Positions 61,345 to 64,000 of a DNA stretch of 64,000 bases are shown piece after piece. This stretch comes from Mucilaginibacter rubeus (GTDB lineage Bacteria > Bacteroidota > Bacteroidia > Sphingobacteriales > Sphingobacteriaceae), in contig NZ_CP043450.1 in NCBI RefSeq assembly GCF_003286415.2, positions 4,402,001 through 4,466,000 on the forward strand. The letters are read 5' to 3'. The notes under the pieces are model-generated. The model was given only the letters and a program-made list of their open reading frames with translations. It was not told where the DNA came from and searched no databases. The position numbers and the translations under genes are program-made. Every line of letters begins with the position of its first letter. Within the stretch, counting starts at the first letter, position 1.

Positions 61345-62466
61345 ATGAACGAAAAAGAGTACTCAAAAAAGCTTATTGACAAATATCTCGACGGAAAATG
61401 CTCAGAACGGGAGAAACTTTTGGTCGAAAGATTCTATATGGATCAATTTATTGAAAAAAAGCTCCCTGAAAAGGAATATTTAACAACATTAAAAACCGAG
61501 ATCTGGAATAAGGTGTCGGAAAACACCTTTGCCGATACCAGTCACAGAAAGCAAAAAGCACTATATTATCGTATTGCGGCGATGATCCTATTCATTATAA
61601 GTGCTGCAGCCTACCTGTACTTCGGTCGTGGTCCACAGCAGCCACCACAGCAAATGGCAGCTAAGATCATCCCCGGCAGCAACAAAGCGATATTGATCCT
61701 GGCCAACGGAAAAAAGGTTATCCTGAACGAAAGCCCGGACGGGCAGATCGCTGCGGGGACAGGTATCAAGGCGACTAAGACTAACGGACAACTTGTCTAC
61801 GCTGCGGCCGGCGCAGGTGGTGAAGATGAAGTAAATGCATTTAATACCGTACAAGCACCGAAAGGCGGCTATTACCGCGTCATTTTAACAGACGGCACAA
61901 AGGTCTGGTTAAATTCGGGTTCGTCCATTCGCTATCCTTTAGCATTTCAGGCGAAGGAGCGTAAAGTAGAATTGGAAGGTGAGGGCTATTTTGAAGTGGC
62001 GCACCGGGCCGCCCAACCCTTTATTGTAAAAACAAGAGACCACATGGTCCGCGTACTCGGCACGCATTTCAATATCAACAGTTACGCTGATGAGCCCGCG
62101 TCAAAAACTACTTTACTGGAGGGCGCTGTCCAGATCGGCAGCGAAAAAGGGAACCGCTTACTTAAACCGGGGCAGCAGGCCGTCATCGGGAAGGATCAAA
62201 TTGATGTCGTCAAAGCAGATATAGAGCAGGTCATGGCCTGGAAAAACGGAGATTTTATATTTGACGGCGAATCCCTTAACGTTATTATGCGGCAGATCAG
62301 CCGTTGGTATGACGTTGACGTCGCCTACCAGGGGAATATCGGGGATGTCCAGTTCGGGGGCTCTATTTCGAGATCTAAAGATATTACCGACGTACTAAAA
62401 GTACTGGAAGTAACAGGAGCAGTGCACTTTAAAATAACAGGAAGGAGGATCATGGTGATGCGATAA
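61345..62466 (+). CDS. FecR-family anti-sigma factor
   Basis: 373 residues from the ATG at 61345 (MNEKEYSKKLIDKYLDGKCSE); a TTG 13 codons earlier is less likely. N-terminal cytoplasmic sigma-binding part, one transmembrane helix (about 77-94, IAAMILFIISAAAYLYF), FecR domain (VQAPKGGYYRVILTDGTKVWLNSGSSIRYPLAF...FEVAHRAAQPFIVKT) and C-terminal DUF4974 (DFIFDGESLNVIMRQISRWYDVDVAY...DVLKVLEVTGAVHFKI). It transmits the receptor signal to the ECF sigma factor. Confidence 0.94.
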   Translation: MNEKEYSKKLIDKYLDGKCSEREKLLVERFYMDQFIEKKLPEKEYLTTLKTEIWNKVSENTFADTSHRKQKALYYRIAAMILFIISAAAYLYFGRGPQQPPQQMAAKIIPGSNKAILILANGKKVILNESPDGQIAAGTGIKATKTNGQLVYAAAGAGGEDEVNAFNTVQAPKGGYYRVILTDGTKVWLNSGSSIRYPLAFQAKERKVELEGEGYFEVAHRAAQPFIVKTRDHMVRVLGTHFNINSYADEPASKTTLLEGAVQIGSEKGNRLLKPGQQAVIGKDQIDVVKADIEQVMAWKNGDFIFDGESLNVIMRQISRWYDVDVAYQGNIGDVQFGGSISRSKDITDVLKVLEVTGAVHFKITGRRIMVMR

Positions 62467-62580
62467 TTTTCTACGCTCCATGAACTGCAAAATAAGCCGG
62501 AAGCGTTGGCGCGCTCCCGGCCCAAAGGGCATGTTCATCATATTGCTGTTAACAATTCTAATTATTTAAACCCATTACAA

Positions 62581-64000
62581 ATGTATCGATTTTACTCTAA
62601 AACAAATGGCGGTGCCGGATGCTCATTTCCGGGCCGGGTAATTGAGCCGGGAGGTCCACCTCCAGGTCTACCGGACTTATTCAATGAATGGCGGAAGAGC
62701 ATGTTTCATCCGCGAATCCTGATATTATTATTTCTGCTGATCGCCGGCTTTACGGTCAACGCGCAGACTGTTACGATCTCCGTTAAAAAGGCAACCCTTC
62801 CCGAAGTGTTCAGAGAGATCAAAAAACAGACCGGATATGATTTCGTCTATACCTCTGAGGTGCTGAAATCCGGGCATCGGGTTTCTATAAATGCCAGTAA
62901 AAAGAGCCTGGCGGAAGTACTTGATCAATGCTTTAAAGGACAGCCTTTCTCCTATAAAATAGTAGCCAAAACCATCATTATCACTGGAAAAAACGACCCG
63001 TTGATAACGCAGGGGCCAAACAGCGAAGCACAGGAACTGGTTCATGGCCATGTTTATGATGAAAGAAATCAGCCATTAGCGGGAGCGACGCTCCGAATAA
63101 TCGATGGCCGGGTAAGTGCGGTAAGTGATGAGCGTGGCAATTACGTTATTATGGAGATCCCGGCCAACGCGAGGCTCACTGTTTCCTATGTCGGTTACAA
63201 AAGCGATACTGTAGACATAGCCGGACGTAATGAAGTTAACTTCACCCTGAAACTGGCGGCTACTGAAATGAAAGAAGTTGTCGTTTCAACCGGCTACCAG
63301 ACCTTAAGTAAGGAGAGGGCAACCGGCTCTTTTGCAAAGCCGGATATGCAGATCTTTAACGACAGGGCAGGAAGCACCGATGTGTTAACCCGACTTGATG
63401 GGCTGGTCCCCGGATTGACGGTATTGACCGGCACAGGTAGCATGGCATCGATCAACCGCGGTAGCCAACCTGTGCAACAGGTATTGATCAGGGGAACCAG
63501 CAGCGTATCGATCACTTCGCAGCCGTTATATGTAGTAAATGGTGTACAGGTTCCCGATCTGACCAACATCAACACTAACGACATTGCCGATATTACCGTA
63601 TTGAAAGATGCATCCGCTGCTGCCATCTGGGGAGCACGGGCAACCAACGGCGTTATTGTGGTCACCACAAAATCGGGCCGCAGAAACCAAAAAGTCAAAA
63701 TAGCCTACAGCGGCTATCTCAACTATCAGGGTAAACCGGATTTTAATTATCAACCCTGGCTGAACAGTGCACAGTACATCGAGGTAGCAAAAAGCACATT
63801 TAATCCCACACTTTACCCTTACCGTTCGCTTGGGACCTCTTTCATCGCGCCCCATGAACAATTACTGTATGACCAAAGCAGGGGTTTGATCTCAGCCGCC
63901 CAGGCCAATGCAGGCCTGGACAGCTTATCGAGGATCAATAACACCGATCAGCTTAGAAAATTCGGATACAGTAATGCTTATACGAACAATCATACGATCT
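62581..64000 (+). CDS. SusC/RagA receptor with STN domain (runs off the right edge)
   Basis: Open frame from the ATG at 62581 to the window end (over 470 codons). A long N-terminus is followed by a signal segment (ILILLFLLIAGFTVNAQ), so an internal ATG at 62701 (MFHPRIL) may be the real start. Then an STN domain (VTISVKKATLPEVFREIKKQTGYDFVYTSEVL), carboxypeptidase-like domain (VHGHVYDERNQPLAGATL) and TonB plug (EVVVSTGYQTLSKERATGSF... TVLKDASAAAIWGARATNGVIVVTTK). The STN domain is what contacts FecR, so this receptor belongs with the preceding sigma/anti-sigma pair. The barrel is incomplete here. Confidence 0.93.
   Translation, partial: MYRFYSKTNGGAGCSFPGRVIEPGGPPPGLPDLFNEWRKSMFHPRILILLFLLIAGFTVNAQTVTISVKKATLPEVFREIKKQTGYDFVYTSEVLKSGHRVSINASKKSLAEVLDQCFKGQPFSYKIVAKTIIITGKNDPLITQGPNSEAQELVHGHVYDERNQPLAGATLRIIDGRVSAVSDERGNYVIMEIPANARLTVSYVGYKSDTVDIAGRNEVNFTLKLAATEMKEVVVSTGYQTLSKERATGSFAKPDMQIFNDRAGSTDVLTRLDGLVPGLTVLTGTGSMASINRGSQPVQQVLIRGTSSVSITSQPLYVVNGVQVPDLTNINTNDIADITVLKDASAAAIWGARATNGVIVVTTKSGRRNQKVKIAYSGYLNYQGKPDFNYQPWLNSAQYIEVAKSTFNPTLYPYRSLGTSFIAPHEQLLYDQSRGLISAAQANAGLDSLSRINNTDQLRKFGYSNAYTNNHTI

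Noticed and set aside
1..64000. CRISPR array, insertion sequence, prophage or restriction system
   Set aside because: No regularly spaced repeats, transposase, phage structural genes, methylase or nuclease genes were seen on either strand.

Overview
The window comes from the chromosome of a Bacteroidota bacterium, most likely a Sphingobacteriaceae member such as Mucilaginibacter or Pedobacter (inference). The signs are two SusC-type receptors, one with an adjacent SusD lipoprotein, an ECF sigma/FecR pair in front of a second SusC-type receptor, DUF4959/DUF5126/DUF5000 lipoproteins, almost no Shine-Dalgarno sequences and several Bacteroidota -7 promoter elements (TANNTTTG). There is no rRNA, complete tRNA, CRISPR array, transposase or integrase.

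Layout. 0-3.3 kb: two VOC-fold genes, two small membrane proteins (DUF1772-like, DUF4267) and a Crp-family regulator. 3.3 kb: a terminator attached to the 3' half of a tRNA-Arg(UCU), the kind of scar left where an element integrated in a tRNA gene; the island, if any, lies to its right. 3.7-13 kb: a TPR-HisKA_2 sensor kinase, a cysteine-synthase/split-DsbD operon divergent from an Lrp regulator, an outer-membrane beta-barrel and a TIR-like protein. 13-29 kb: a polysaccharide-utilization locus (GH36, a fused esterase, GH95, two surface lipoproteins, SusD, SusC) with a divergent AraC regulator. 29-60 kb: an accessory region of VOC, SnoaL, SDR, alpha/beta-hydrolase, nitroreductase, P460-cytochrome, isochorismatase-like and outer-membrane channel genes, with four Crp-type regulators and two duplicated HisKA_2 kinase/NtrC-type regulator operons. 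60-64 kb: ECF sigma, FecR anti-sigma and a SusC receptor that runs off the window.

The most striking signal is regulatory. Upstream of about a dozen transcription units between 29 and 60 kb lies one composite promoter, TTGAY-N4-RTCAA, 18 bp, RTCAA, 22 bp, NANNTTTG. It reads as two tandem Crp/FNR-type boxes 23 bp apart in front of a -7 element, and the spacings are identical to the base in nearly every copy. The four Crp-family proteins encoded inside the region all carry E-T-L-S-R in the recognition helix, the residues FNR uses to read TTGA; the fifth, outside the region, has Q-S-L-S-R. This joins the scattered enzymes into one predicted regulon, plausibly a response to a toxic, nitrosative or aromatic small molecule. 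The inducer and substrate cannot be read from the sequence.

Within that region two Crp-VOC pairs face each other in mirror image (47.6-49.8 kb), and a third VOC/Crp pair sits at 29.4-30.4 kb. Several enzymes that are normally cytoplasmic have signal peptides, and an outer-membrane channel gene shares a divergent box with a nitroreductase. This suggests that part of the chemistry takes place in the periplasm.
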